Assembly: GCF_025465275.1 (NCBI RefSeq)
Contig: NZ_JAODNK010000084.1
Location: forward strand, 18,631-82,630
Source: Nocardia sp.
GTDB taxonomy: Bacteria > Actinomycetota > Actinomycetes > Mycobacteriales > Mycobacteriaceae
Direction of reading: 5' to 3'
DNA: 64,000 bases
Positions 15,888-25,162 of the stretch are shown here, piece by piece. Both the position numbers and the translations under genes were made by a program. The notes below the pieces were generated by a model that was not told the origin of the DNA, made no database searches, and saw only the letters and a program-made list of their open reading frames with translations. Positions within the stretch are counted from its first letter, which is position 1, and every line of letters starts with the position of its first letter.

Positions 15888-17748
15888 TCTGGCTGTATCC
15901 ATTTTGGCCGTCAGGGGGCCCTCCGTGGTGACGCAGGCAAGCACTGGGGGGTGGAGCGGCGCCTCCGGGCCTGACCTGACGGCCGTGTTCGGCCACGATC
16001 CGTGGTGGCTGGTGCTGATCAAATCCGTCGGCATCTTCATCTTCCTGCTGCTCATCCCGATGCTGGCGGTGTACGCGGAGCGAAAGATCGTGGCGTTCAT
16101 GCAGATGCGCGTCGGCCCCAATCGGGTCGGCCCGCGCGGGAGTCTGCAGTCCATTGCCGACGGCGTGAAGATGCTCCTCAAAGAGGACATCATCCCGACC
16201 ATCGTGGACAAGCCCATCTTCGTTCTGGCGCCGGTCATTGCGCTGATTCCGGCCGTGATGGCGTTCGCGGTGATTCCGTTCGGTCCCGAGGTCTCCATGT
16301 TCGGGCACCGCACGCCGTTGCAGCTGACGGATATGCCGGTGGGTGTGCTCTACATCCTGGCAATGGCCTCGGTGGGCGTGTACGGAATCGTGCTGGCGGG
16401 CTGGTCTTCCGGCTCCACCTACCCACTGCTGGGCGGGCTGCGCTCCACCGCACAGGTCATCTCCTACGAGATCGCCATGGCGCTGTGTTTCGCGGCGGTC
16501 TTCCTGCTCTCGGGCAGTATGGCCACCTCGGACATCGTGCGGGCGCAGTTCGGCACCTGGTACGTCTTCCTACTGCTGCCGTCGTTCCTCATCTACGCGG
16601 TGTCCATGGTCGGCGAGACCAACCGCGCGCCCTTCGACCTGCCCGAGGCCGAGGGCGAGCTGGTCGGCGGTTTCCACACCGAGTACTCCTCGCTGAAGTT
16701 CGCCATGTTCATGATGGCCGAATACATCAATATGGCAACGGTTTCCGCGCTGGCCACCACGCTGTTCTTCGGTGGCTGGCACGCACCGTTCCCGATCAGC
16801 CTGTGGGCGGGCGCCAACCACGGCTGGTGGCCCATGATCTGGTTCGTCGCCAAGGTGTGGACGTTCCTGTTCGTCTTCATCTGGTTGCGCGGCACGCTGC
16901 CGCGACTGCGCTACGACCAATTCATGAATCTCGGCTGGAAGCTGCTGATTCCGGTCTCGCTGGCCTGGGTCATGTTCGTGGCGACGCTGCGGGCACTGCA
17001 GAACGAGGGCATTCACGTCCAGACGCCGGGCATGGTCATCGGCGGCCTCGTGGTCGCCGGAGTGATGATCGGCATGGTGCTGCGCGCCGGGCATGCGGGT
17101 GACGATCGCTCCAAGGCCGCACCGGATGCTGATGCGACCCGGATGTATTCGGACTTCCCGGTGCCGCCCATGCCGGCCGAGCCGATGGCCCCGACACCGA
17201 AATCCGGTCTGCTGGAACCCCTCGGCGGGTTCTACGTCACCGCGGCCACCATGTTCAAGAAGCCGAACACCGAGATGTACCCGGAGGTCAAGACGCCGAC
17301 GGCGCCGCGCTACCACGGTAGGCACCAGCTCAATCGGCATCCGGACGGGCTGGAGAAGTGCATCGGCTGCGAGCTGTGCGCCTGGGCCTGTCCGGCCGAC
17401 GCCATCTACGTGGAGGGCGCGGACAACACCGAGGAGGCGCGCTTCTCACCCGGTGAACGCTACGGCGAGGTCTATCAGATCAATTACCTGCGCTGCATCG
17501 GCTGCGGTCTGTGCATCGAGGCCTGCCCGACCCGGGCGCTGACCATGACCAACGAATACGAGATGGCCGATGACAATCGCGCCGATCTGATCCTCGAGAA
17601 GCGGGACCTGCTCGCACCCATGGCACCGGGGATGCAGCCCGCACCGCACGCCATGTATCCGGGCGCGGACGAGGGCACCTACTACCGCGGTGAAGTCCCC
17701 GGCGCGGCAACCGAACTCGCGGGAGTCGAAGGAGGGGCGAAGCGATGA
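15880..17748 (+). CDS. nuoHI: Fused NADH-quinone oxidoreductase subunits H and I
   Basis: One uninterrupted 622-codon frame encodes both NuoH and NuoI. Residues about 1-415 are NuoH, the quinone-channel membrane subunit: eight or more helices, AERKIVAFMQMRVGPNRVGP, and the invariant GETNRAPFDLPEAEGELVGG with EYSS. It continues through a proline-rich linker (about 415-450, DFPVPPMPAEP) into NuoI, which has two ferredoxin motifs, CIGCELCAWACP from Cys494 and CIGCGLCIEACP from Cys539, for clusters N6a and N6b. In M. tuberculosis these are separate proteins of about 410 and 211 aa, so the fusion retains both at full length. Internal ATG codons occur (for example 17185) but lack a Shine-Dalgarno sequence. 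GTG start overlapping nuoG; end overlaps nuoJ (ATGA). Confidence 0.93.
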   Translation: MSDLAVSILAVRGPSVVTQASTGGWSGASGPDLTAVFGHDPWWLVLIKSVGIFIFLLLIPMLAVYAERKIVAFMQMRVGPNRVGPRGSLQSIADGVKMLLKEDIIPTIVDKPIFVLAPVIALIPAVMAFAVIPFGPEVSMFGHRTPLQLTDMPVGVLYILAMASVGVYGIVLAGWSSGSTYPLLGGLRSTAQVISYEIAMALCFAAVFLLSGSMATSDIVRAQFGTWYVFLLLPSFLIYAVSMVGETNRAPFDLPEAEGELVGGFHTEYSSLKFAMFMMAEYINMATVSALATTLFFGGWHAPFPISLWAGANHGWWPMIWFVAKVWTFLFVFIWLRGTLPRLRYDQFMNLGWKLLIPVSLAWVMFVATLRALQNEGIHVQTPGMVIGGLVVAGVMIGMVLRAGHAGDDRSKAAPDADATRMYSDFPVPPMPAEPMAPTPKSGLLEPLGGFYVTAATMFKKPNTEMYPEVKTPTAPRYHGRHQLNRHPDGLEKCIGCELCAWACPADAIYVEGADNTEEARFSPGERYGEVYQINYLRCIGCGLCIEACPTRALTMTNEYEMADDNRADLILEKRDLLAPMAPGMQPAPHAMYPGADEGTYYRGEVPGAATELAGVEGGAKR

Positions 17749-18566
17749 ACGGCGGCCTCTACGCCCAACCGGCACAGCAACTGATCACGCACACCTCCAC
17801 CGGTGAGGCCGTGCAGTTCTGGATTCTGGCCGTGGTCGCGGTGGTCGGCGCGCTGGGCATGGTGTGCGCACGCAAGGCCGTGCACTCCGCGCTCTGCTTG
17901 GCGGCCACCATGATTACGCTCTCGGCCTTCTATATCGCCCAGAGCGCGCTGTTCCTGGGCATCGTGCAGATCGTCGTCTACACCGGCGCGGTCATGATGC
18001 TTTTCCTGTTCGTGCTGATGCTGGTCGGCGTCGACTCGCAGGAGTCATTACGAGAGACCTTGCGCGGGCAGCGCATCGCGGTGATCGTCGTCGGTGTCGG
18101 GTTCGGCATGCTGATCATTGCGGCCCTCGCGCGCGGCATGAAGTCCACCAGCGTCGCCGCTACCGGCCCTGGGCTGGGCGGTAAGGACACCATCGGGGCG
18201 CTCGCAGAACTCATCTTCGTGCGCTACGTGTGGGCGTTCGAACTGACCGGCGCGCTGCTCATCACCGCCACCCTCGGCGCCATGGTGCTCGCGCACCGGG
18301 AGAAATTCGGCCCGCGCACCGATCAGCGTGAACTGTCCAAACAGCGGTTCCGGGAAGGCACGCGGGTCACACCGCTGCCGACGCCCGGCGTGTACGCCCG
18401 CCACAATGCCGTCGACGCACCGGCGCGATTGCCGGACGGCTCCTTCGAGGAGCTGTCGGTCAGTTCCATTCTGCGGCATCGCCGCAACCGCGCCCATGAG
18501 GAAGCGGTGGTGCGCACGGTCGGCAGTGGTAGCGGCGACGACTCATCAGAGGAAGGCTTGCGGTGA
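17745..18566 (+). CDS. nuoJ: NADH-quinone oxidoreductase subunit J
   Basis: A 273-aa membrane subunit with five predicted helices. QIVVYTGAVMMLFLFVLMLVGVD is the conserved third helix, whose glycine-tyrosine pi-bulge belongs to the coupling pathway. A cytosolic tail of about 75 residues extends past the usual end, as is common in actinobacteria (for example GVYARHNAVDAPARLPDGS). ATGA overlap with nuoHI and GTGA overlap with nuoK. Confidence 0.96.
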   Translation: MNGGLYAQPAQQLITHTSTGEAVQFWILAVVAVVGALGMVCARKAVHSALCLAATMITLSAFYIAQSALFLGIVQIVVYTGAVMMLFLFVLMLVGVDSQESLRETLRGQRIAVIVVGVGFGMLIIAALARGMKSTSVAATGPGLGGKDTIGALAELIFVRYVWAFELTGALLITATLGAMVLAHREKFGPRTDQRELSKQRFREGTRVTPLPTPGVYARHNAVDAPARLPDGSFEELSVSSILRHRRNRAHEEAVVRTVGSGSGDDSSEEGLR

Positions 18567-18862
18567 ACCCGGACAACTATCTGTATCTCTCCGCCCTGCT
18601 CTTCACGATCGGCGCGGCCGGAGTGCTGGTGCGGCGCAATGCGATCGTCGTATTCATGTGCATCGAGCTCATGCTCAATGCGGTGAACCTGGCGTTTGTC
18701 ACCTTCGCCCGGCTGCACGCCAATCTGGACGGGCAGGTGTTCGCCTTCTTCACCATGGTGGTCGCGGCCGCCGAGGTCGTGGTCGGCCTGGCCATCATCA
18801 TGACCATCTTCCGTGCCCGCCGCTCGACCTCGGTCGACGACGCAAGTCTGCTGCGGTACTGA
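18563..18862 (+). CDS. nuoK: NADH-quinone oxidoreductase subunit K
   Basis: A 99-aa MrpC-like membrane subunit with three helices. The two conserved glutamates of the proton pathway are visible in CIELMLNAVNLAF (helix 2) and AAAEVVVGLAI (helix 3). Length is exactly that of the family. GTG start coupled to nuoJ; one base separates its stop from nuoL. Confidence 0.97.
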   Translation: MNPDNYLYLSALLFTIGAAGVLVRRNAIVVFMCIELMLNAVNLAFVTFARLHANLDGQVFAFFTMVVAAAEVVVGLAIIMTIFRARRSTSVDDASLLRY

Positions 18863-18863
18863 T

Positions 18864-20753
18864 ATGACTACCGCACAGATGATGCTGTGGCTGCTGCCGG
18901 CGCTGCCCCTCGGCGGCGCCGTATTCCTGCTGCTGCTGGGACGAGTCAGCGATAAGTGGGGACACTGGGTCGGCGCCGCGCTGGCGCTCGGATCCTTCGG
19001 TATTGCGGCATGGGCGTTCTCGGCCATGCTGGACCGGCCCGATTCCGCTCGCGCCGTGCACTACAACCTGTTCAGCTGGGTGCCGGTCACCGGGTTCAAG
19101 GTTGATGCTGCACTGCAATTGGATCAGCTGTCGATGTGCTTCGCGCTGCTGATCACCGGCGTCGGGTCGCTGATCCACATCTATTCGATCGGCTATATGG
19201 CCCACGATGAGGGACGGCGGCGGTTCTTCGCCTACCTCAATCTGTTCCTGGCGGCCATGCTGGTGCTGGTTCTCGCGGACAACTTCCTGGTGCTGTACCT
19301 CGGCTGGGAAGGTGTGGGTCTGGCGTCCTATCTGCTGATCGGGTTCTGGTACCACAAGCCTTCTGCCGCAACGGCTGCCAAGAAGGCGTTCGTGGTCAAC
19401 CGGGTCGGTGATATGGGTCTGGCGATCGCGCTCATGATCATGTTCGCGACGTTCGGCAGCATCGACTTCCGGACGGTGTTCGGGGCGGCGAGCCAGGCGA
19501 GCAGTGGAACCCTCACTGCCATCGGGCTTCTCCTGCTGCTCGGCGCGTGCGGTAAGTCGGCACAGGTGCCGCTGCAGGCCTGGCTCGGGGATGCGATGGA
19601 AGGCCCGACTCCGGTGTCGGCGCTCATCCACGCGGCGACCATGGTCACCGCCGGTGTGTATTTGATCGCGCGCTCGAACCCGATCTTCGATCTGGCACCC
19701 GGCGCACAGGCCGCGGTCATGGCGGTCGGTGCGATCACGCTGCTCTACGGCGCGATCATCGGCTGCGCCAAGGACGACATCAAGAAGGCGCTCGCCGCCT
19801 CGACGATGAGTCAGATCGGCTACATGATCCTGGCGGCGGGGCTCGGCCCGGTCGGATATGCCGCGGCCATCATGCATTTGCTGACGCACGGGTTCTTCAA
19901 GGCCGGACTGTTCCTCGGTGCGGGTTCGGTCATGCACGCCATGGACGACGAGACCGATATGCGGCGGTACGGCGGGCTGCGCAAGCTGCTGCCGATCACC
20001 TACGTCACTTTCGGACTCGGGTACCTCGCCATCCTCGGGGTGCCGCCCTTCGCGGGGTTCTGGTCCAAGGACCGGATTATCGAAGCCGCGTTCACGCACG
20101 GCGGAGCCGGTGGCATCATCACTGGACTCGCGGCGCTGGCCGGTGCGGGCATCACCGCGTTCTACATGACACGGGTCATGCTGCTCACCTTCTTCGGTGA
20201 GAAGCGCTGGAAGGAAGGTGTGCAGCCGCACGAGTCGCCCGCCTCCATGACCGGTCCGATGATTCTGCTGGCGATCGGTTCCGTCACCTCCGGCGCGTTG
20301 CTGGCTTACGGTTCCTCGCTGCAGAATTGGCTGGCGCCAGTGGTCGGCACGCATCATGGTGAGCCGATCATCCCCGTGTGGGCGATCACCTTCTTCGCCT
20401 TGGCCGTGGTGGCCGCGGGCGCGTGGGTGGCCTACGACCAGTACGCGTCCCATCCGATTCCGGAAATCGCCCCGGAGGGAACGGCTCTCACCCAGGCGGC
20501 CCGCCGCGACCTCTACGGTGACGCGTTCAACGAAGGTGCGTTCATGCGACCCGGTCAGCATCTGACCCGTTCGCTGGTCTTCGTCGACAATCGCGGTATC
20601 GACGGCCTGGTCAATACCACCGCCGCCATGATCGGCGGGCTGTCCGGCCGAGTCCGGCGGCTGCAAACCGGTTTCGTGCGCTCGTACGCCCTGTCCATGT
20701 TCACCGGCGCGGCACTGGTGGCCGCCGCCCTGCTGGCGGTGAGGTTGTTTTGA
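18864..20753 (+). CDS. nuoL: NADH-quinone oxidoreductase subunit L
   Basis: A 629-aa Mrp-antiporter-like subunit at the distal end of the membrane arm. VLYLGWEGVGLASYLLIGFWY carries the key glutamate, KKAFVVNRVGDMG the first conserved lysine region, and APLQAWL-like PLQAWLGDAMEGPTPVSALIHAATMVTAGVYL the channel helices with the essential Lys/His residues. The C-terminus forms the lateral helix and anchor TM. ATG 18864 is chosen because it follows the nuoK stop by one base; the in-frame ATG at 18813 lies inside nuoK. It ends in a TTGA overlap with nuoM. Confidence 0.96.
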   Translation: MTTAQMMLWLLPALPLGGAVFLLLLGRVSDKWGHWVGAALALGSFGIAAWAFSAMLDRPDSARAVHYNLFSWVPVTGFKVDAALQLDQLSMCFALLITGVGSLIHIYSIGYMAHDEGRRRFFAYLNLFLAAMLVLVLADNFLVLYLGWEGVGLASYLLIGFWYHKPSAATAAKKAFVVNRVGDMGLAIALMIMFATFGSIDFRTVFGAASQASSGTLTAIGLLLLLGACGKSAQVPLQAWLGDAMEGPTPVSALIHAATMVTAGVYLIARSNPIFDLAPGAQAAVMAVGAITLLYGAIIGCAKDDIKKALAASTMSQIGYMILAAGLGPVGYAAAIMHLLTHGFFKAGLFLGAGSVMHAMDDETDMRRYGGLRKLLPITYVTFGLGYLAILGVPPFAGFWSKDRIIEAAFTHGGAGGIITGLAALAGAGITAFYMTRVMLLTFFGEKRWKEGVQPHESPASMTGPMILLAIGSVTSGALLAYGSSLQNWLAPVVGTHHGEPIIPVWAITFFALAVVAAGAWVAYDQYASHPIPEIAPEGTALTQAARRDLYGDAFNEGAFMRPGQHLTRSLVFVDNRGIDGLVNTTAAMIGGLSGRVRRLQTGFVRSYALSMFTGAALVAAALLAVRLF

Positions 20754-22366
20754 GTGACTTTCCCTGGCTGACAATGCTGTGGGCGGTGCCCATGGTGGGG
20801 GCCGCGCTCGTACTGTTCTTCCCGTCCGCCTGGCGCAGTGGGGCGCGAATCTTCGCGCTGCTGGTGTCGCTGGGGACGCTCGGGATTGCCATCTGGCTGG
20901 CTACGCAGTTCAAAACCGGTGGGGCGCAGTATCAATTCGTGGAAGCGCGGGAGTGGATTCCGGCCTTCGGGGCCGGATACACGCTCGGCATCGACGGCAT
21001 CGCACTGGTGCTGGTGCTGCTCACCGCGGGGCTCATGCCGCTGCTCATCCTGGCCGGCTGGCAGGACGAGCGGGAGGTCGGCAATGGTCCGCGCGTCGCG
21101 CACTACTACGTGGCGCTCATGCTCGTCGTGGAAGCCATGGTGCTGATCTCGTTCACCGCCTTGGACATTCTGCTGTTCTACGTGTTCTTCGAGGTCATGC
21201 TCATCCCGATGTACTTCCTCATCGGCGGGTTCGGGCCACGCAGCGGGGATCCGGGTATGCGGGCCCAGCGGTCGCGGGCGGCGGTGAAGTTCCTGCTGTA
21301 CAACCTGTTCGGCGGGCTCATCATGCTGGCGGCGGTCATCGGGCTGTATGTGCTGACCGCACGGGAGAAGCTCGGGACGAACGGGGCCGGGACCTTCGAT
21401 TTCCGGGCCGTGATGCACGCCGCCAACTCGGGGCAGCTGGGCGCGACGCCTGCGGTGCTCAACGCGCTGTTCCTCGGATTCATGTTCGCCTTCGCGGTGA
21501 AAGCGCCCCTGTGGCCATTGCACACGTGGTTGCCGGATGCGGCCGTGGCCGCAACGCCCTCCAGTGCGGTGCTCATGATGGCGGTTGTCGACAAGGTCGG
21601 GACCTTCGGCATGCTGCGCTACTGCCTGCTGCTGTTCCCCTCCGCCACAGCGACTTACGCGCCTTTCATCAGTGTGCTCGCGGTGATCGGCATTATTTAC
21701 GGGGCGCTACTGGCCATCGGGCAGACCGATGTCATGCGGCTCATCGCCTACACCTCGATCTCGCATTTCGGCTTCATCATTCTCGGCATCTTCGCGCTCA
21801 CCACGCAGGGCGGGACCGGGGCGACGCTGTACATGGTCAATCACGGGATCTCGACTGCGGCGCTGTTCCTCATTGCGGGATTCCTGGTGTCGCGCAGGGG
21901 AAGCCGGCTCATTGCCGCGTACGGCGGGGTGCAGAAGGTTGCGCCGATTCTGGCGGGCACCTTCTTCATCTCCGGACTGGCGACGCTCTCGATGCCGGGG
22001 CTCGCACCGTTCATCAGTGAATTCCTGGTGCTGATCGGCACATTCACGCGGTACCCGGTGGCGGCGATATTGGCGGCCAGCGCGCTGGTGCTCGCGGCGC
22101 TGTACGTGCTGTGGATGTACCAGCGGATGATGACCGGGCCGGTCAAGGAGGGCAACGAGCGGCTCTACGACCTGCTGCCACGGGAAATGGTGGTAGTCGT
22201 CCCGCTCATCGCGGCGCTGCTGTTCCTCGGCGCGTACCCGAAACCCGTTCTGGACCGCATCGATCCGGCGGTGGCACGCACGCTCGACACCATCGGACAG
22301 CACGATCCGGCACCGGCCGTGAAGCCGGAGGCCGCACAGACACCTAGCGGAGGTGCTCACAAGTGA
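20750..22366 (+). CDS. nuoM: NADH-quinone oxidoreductase subunit M
   Basis: A 538-aa antiporter-like proton-pumping subunit with about 14 helices. FEVMLIPMYFLIG holds the conserved glutamate, and PLWPLHTWLPDAAVAATPSSAVLMMAVVDKVGTFG is the hallmark helix pair with the channel lysine. The TTG start at 20750 overlaps the nuoL stop (TTGA) and gives an N-terminus MSDFPWL. A C-terminal tail of about 25 residues rich in Pro and Ala is non-conserved. GTGA overlap with nuoN. Confidence 0.96.
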   Translation: MSDFPWLTMLWAVPMVGAALVLFFPSAWRSGARIFALLVSLGTLGIAIWLATQFKTGGAQYQFVEAREWIPAFGAGYTLGIDGIALVLVLLTAGLMPLLILAGWQDEREVGNGPRVAHYYVALMLVVEAMVLISFTALDILLFYVFFEVMLIPMYFLIGGFGPRSGDPGMRAQRSRAAVKFLLYNLFGGLIMLAAVIGLYVLTAREKLGTNGAGTFDFRAVMHAANSGQLGATPAVLNALFLGFMFAFAVKAPLWPLHTWLPDAAVAATPSSAVLMMAVVDKVGTFGMLRYCLLLFPSATATYAPFISVLAVIGIIYGALLAIGQTDVMRLIAYTSISHFGFIILGIFALTTQGGTGATLYMVNHGISTAALFLIAGFLVSRRGSRLIAAYGGVQKVAPILAGTFFISGLATLSMPGLAPFISEFLVLIGTFTRYPVAAILAASALVLAALYVLWMYQRMMTGPVKEGNERLYDLLPREMVVVVPLIAALLFLGAYPKPVLDRIDPAVARTLDTIGQHDPAPAVKPEAAQTPSGGAHK

Positions 22367-23979
22367 GTGCTACACCCTTGATCCTCGCCACTGTGTCCGT
22401 TCCTGCTCCAAGCATCGAATATCGCGATCTCGCCCCGATGCTCATCGTGTTCGGAGTCGCGGTCGCGGGCGTACTGGTGGAGGCGTTCGCGCCCAGGCAA
22501 TCCCGGTACCTGATCCAATTGATCCTCGGGCTCGGCGGCATGGGTGTCGCGCTCGGCGCGGTGATCGGGCTGCGCGGCACCAATGAGACCGCGGTGGTCG
22601 GGGCGGTCGCCATCGACGGGGTGACGCTCTATCTGCAGGGCACCATCCTGGTGGTGTCGATCCTCGGGCTGCTGTTCATTGCCGAGCGTCGGTCCGATCG
22701 GCAGCCGGTGCGCAAGGAGGGGCCGGGCACCTGGAGTCTCACCGCCTCACGCGGGGTGGATGCCTTTGCTCCGCAGGCGGCGGCCATGCCGGGTAGTTCC
22801 GACGAAATCGCCGCTACGCGAGCGGGAGTCGCTACCACCGAGGTTTTCCCGCTCACGCTCTTCGCGGTGGCCGGGCTCATGCTCTTCCCTGCCTCCAATG
22901 ATCTGCTGACGATGTTCGTGGCGCTGGAAGTGCTGTCGCTGCCGCTGTACCTGCTGTGCGGACTGGCGCGGCGGCAGCGGTTGCTGTCGCAGGAAGCGGC
23001 GTTGAAGTACTTCCTGCTGGGCGCGTTCTCATCGGCCTTCTTCCTCTACGGAATGGCGTTGCTCTACGGCTATGCCGGGACGGTGCGGCTGTCCGGGATT
23101 GCTGATGCGGTGGCCCGCGACACCAGCTCTTCGCACACGCTGGCGGTGCTGGGTGTGGGCATGCTGGCTGTCGGGCTGCTCTTCAAGATCGGTGCGGTGC
23201 CGTTCCAGTCCTGGGTTCCCGATGTGTACCAGGGCGCCCCGACTCCGATTACCGGATTCATGGCTGCCGCAACCAAAATCGCGGCTGTCGGTGCCATGTT
23301 GCGGGTGCTCTACGTGGCGGTCCCGGGGCTGCGCAACGATTGGCGGCCGGTGCTCGCGGCCATCGCCATTGCCACCATGGTGGTCGGCGCGGTCTTCGCT
23401 ATCACTCAGACGGATATGAAGCGCATGCTCGCGTATTCGTCGGTGGCGCATGCCGGTTTCATTCTCACGGCCCTGGTCGCCGCCAATACGGCGGGCGTCT
23501 CCTCGGTGCTGTTCTACCTCGCGGTCTACGGGCTCGGAACTCTCGGCGCCTTCGCCGTCGTGAGCCTGGTGCGCGACGAAAACGGTGACGAGGCAACGTC
23601 TCTCTCGGCCTGGGCGGGGATGGGACGGCGATCCCCGTGGCTCGCGTCCATCTTCTCGCTGTTCCTGCTGTCCTTCGCCGGAATTCCGCTGACCAGCGGG
23701 TTCATCGCCAAGTTCGCGGTCTTCGAAGCCGCATCCTCCGGGGAGGCGGCAACGCTGGTGATCGTCGGTGTAATCAGCAGTGCCATCGCGGCCTTCTTCT
23801 ACATCCGCGTGATCGTGCTGATGTTCTTCACCGATGTGCCGACCACCTCGACTACCGTCGTCTCCCCCACGCTCACCACCACGGTGATCGCGATGACTGC
23901 GGCGTCGACCTTGGTTCTCGGTATCTTCCCGCAGCCGCTGCTGGATCTTGCCAAGAACGCGGCCACCTTCGCACACTGA
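22363..23979 (+). CDS. nuoN: NADH-quinone oxidoreductase subunit N
   Basis: A 538-aa antiporter-like proton-pumping subunit and the last gene of the operon. Conserved elements are LEVLSLPLYLLCGLARR, EAALKYFLLGAFSSAFFLYG, and FKIGAVPFQSWVPDVYQGAPTPITGFMAAATKIAA with the channel lysines. The actinobacterial N-terminal extension and a soluble loop of about 45 residues before TEVFPLTLFA are present. The GTG start is coupled to nuoM. A strong hairpin begins 16 bases after the stop. Confidence 0.96.
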   Translation: MSATPLILATVSVPAPSIEYRDLAPMLIVFGVAVAGVLVEAFAPRQSRYLIQLILGLGGMGVALGAVIGLRGTNETAVVGAVAIDGVTLYLQGTILVVSILGLLFIAERRSDRQPVRKEGPGTWSLTASRGVDAFAPQAAAMPGSSDEIAATRAGVATTEVFPLTLFAVAGLMLFPASNDLLTMFVALEVLSLPLYLLCGLARRQRLLSQEAALKYFLLGAFSSAFFLYGMALLYGYAGTVRLSGIADAVARDTSSSHTLAVLGVGMLAVGLLFKIGAVPFQSWVPDVYQGAPTPITGFMAAATKIAAVGAMLRVLYVAVPGLRNDWRPVLAAIAIATMVVGAVFAITQTDMKRMLAYSSVAHAGFILTALVAANTAGVSSVLFYLAVYGLGTLGAFAVVSLVRDENGDEATSLSAWAGMGRRSPWLASIFSLFLLSFAGIPLTSGFIAKFAVFEAASSGEAATLVIVGVISSAIAAFFYIRVIVLMFFTDVPTTSTTVVSPTLTTTVIAMTAASTLVLGIFPQPLLDLAKNAATFAH

Positions 23980-23994
23980 TCCGACCGGAACGAC

Positions 23995-24031
23995 GAAGGC
24001 CCGCTGCGCTTTTCGCGGCGGGCCTTTCGTT
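23995..24031. terminator. nuo operon terminator (bidirectional)
   Basis: AAGGCCCGC (23996-24004) pairs with GCGGGCCTT (24018-24026). The stem continues inward through a T-G wobble and GCG/CGC to a cttt-type loop, about 13 bp in all, followed by T-rich ttcgttt. It also ends the convergent hydrolase gene at 24034. Confidence 0.85.
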
Positions 24032-24033
24032 TG

Positions 24034-24912
24034 TCACTGGAATAGGTTGCGCAGCTCGGCGGCGACGAGCTCCGGCTTTTCGCCGTTCAATGCCGCCGTG
24101 TGACCGACGTCGGACAGCGTGACGCGGCGGACGTTCGGCAGCAGCTTCTCCAGGGCGTCTTGGGCGGCCCGCAGATAGCCGATGCTGTTCTCGCCGCCGA
24201 TCAGCAGGGTGTCGCAGCGCAATTCGCTGAATTCCTTGTCAGCGATCACACTTTCGACCATTCCCACGTCGTATCGGACGGTGGGAAGGAGATCGCGCAT
24301 GGGCGCCTCGTCCTCTTCTCCTTTGTCCAGCCGCAACATCAGCGCCATGATGGGCGTCAGCACGAACCTGGGGAGTCTGGCGACGCCGCCGATGTCGCCG
24401 GTGGCCTTGACAACGGTCACGAATGCCGATGCTGTTCTGCCGTAATTCATTTCGTGCTCGTAGCGACTCAGCCAGCCCAGTGGTGATTTGCCGTCTGCGG
24501 CGGCGAGTGGGGGGTCGTAGAGGGCGAGCTTCGTGATCTCTGGCAGCGCACGGGCCGCGTGCAGGGCGACTGTTGCGCCTGCGCTGAGTCCGAACACATT
24601 GTGTGTACCGGTGTGCTGCAGCAGGGCGCCGAGGTCGTCGATCTCGGTCTGAATGCCGTAGTCGAGGCCGAAGGGGCCGCTCATGCCTCGACCTCGGCGG
24701 TCAGGGATGTAGACGGTGAAGTCTGCGGACAGGATCTTGGCGAGCGATTCGAACCCTTTCGAGGTCATCATTGCGCCGTGCATGAGGACCAGGCCCGGGC
24801 CTGTGCCGGTTTGGCGGTAGCCGATTCGGGTACCGCCGGGTGCTTGAATCGAAGCGGTCTCGAAGGTTGCGGTGGTCGGTTCTTCGGTCTGCAGCGCTGC
24901 CGTTTTGCTCAT
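24034..24912 (-). CDS. Alpha/beta-fold hydrolase
   Basis: A 292-aa single-domain alpha/beta hydrolase. The oxyanion strand GLVLMHGAMM, the region PDRRGRGMSGPFG, the nucleophile elbow GLSAGATVAL (Ser), and the catalytic His in DVGHTAAL near the C-terminus are visible. The substrate cannot be told from the sequence. MSKTAALQ at 24912 is taken as the start; the frame is open further upstream (ATG 24963), but that stretch is not hydrolase-like and has no well-placed ribosome-binding site. It is divergent from the CocE-type gene; the 250-base intergenic region 24913-25162 presumably carries both promoters. Confidence 0.82.
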   Translation of the reverse strand: MSKTAALQTEEPTTATFETASIQAPGGTRIGYRQTGTGPGLVLMHGAMMTSKGFESLAKILSADFTVYIPDRRGRGMSGPFGLDYGIQTEIDDLGALLQHTGTHNVFGLSAGATVALHAARALPEITKLALYDPPLAAADGKSPLGWLSRYEHEMNYGRTASAFVTVVKATGDIGGVARLPRFVLTPIMALMLRLDKGEEDEAPMRDLLPTVRYDVGMVESVIADKEFSELRCDTLLIGGENSIGYLRAAQDALEKLLPNVRRVTLSDVGHTAALNGEKPELVAAELRNLFQ

Positions 24913-25162
24913 GAACAGAGTCTGCAGAAGGCCCCTGTCGTCGCGCTTGCGTTGAGCTGTCATGCACAAACGGGGCTGACGTCCTCCCCCACCGCAAGCG
25001 TCTCTCTCCGGGCGGTCGGTTTGTGCGGCGCATATGACGAACTGCGCCAGCATGAGTTCGTAAGGGGGTCAGTGTAATTCAAAGCAGCGGTGTCGGATTC
25101 TGTTCCATGCCAGCCTGATTGGACATGCAGTGTGTCGACCAAGGAAAGGTTAGGCGGTACTG

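Noticed and set aside
18798..20774. 658-codon minus-strand frame opposite nuoL
   Set aside because: A typical antisense shadow in high-GC DNA with His/Arg/Gln-rich composition and no domain; nuoL on the plus strand is certain.
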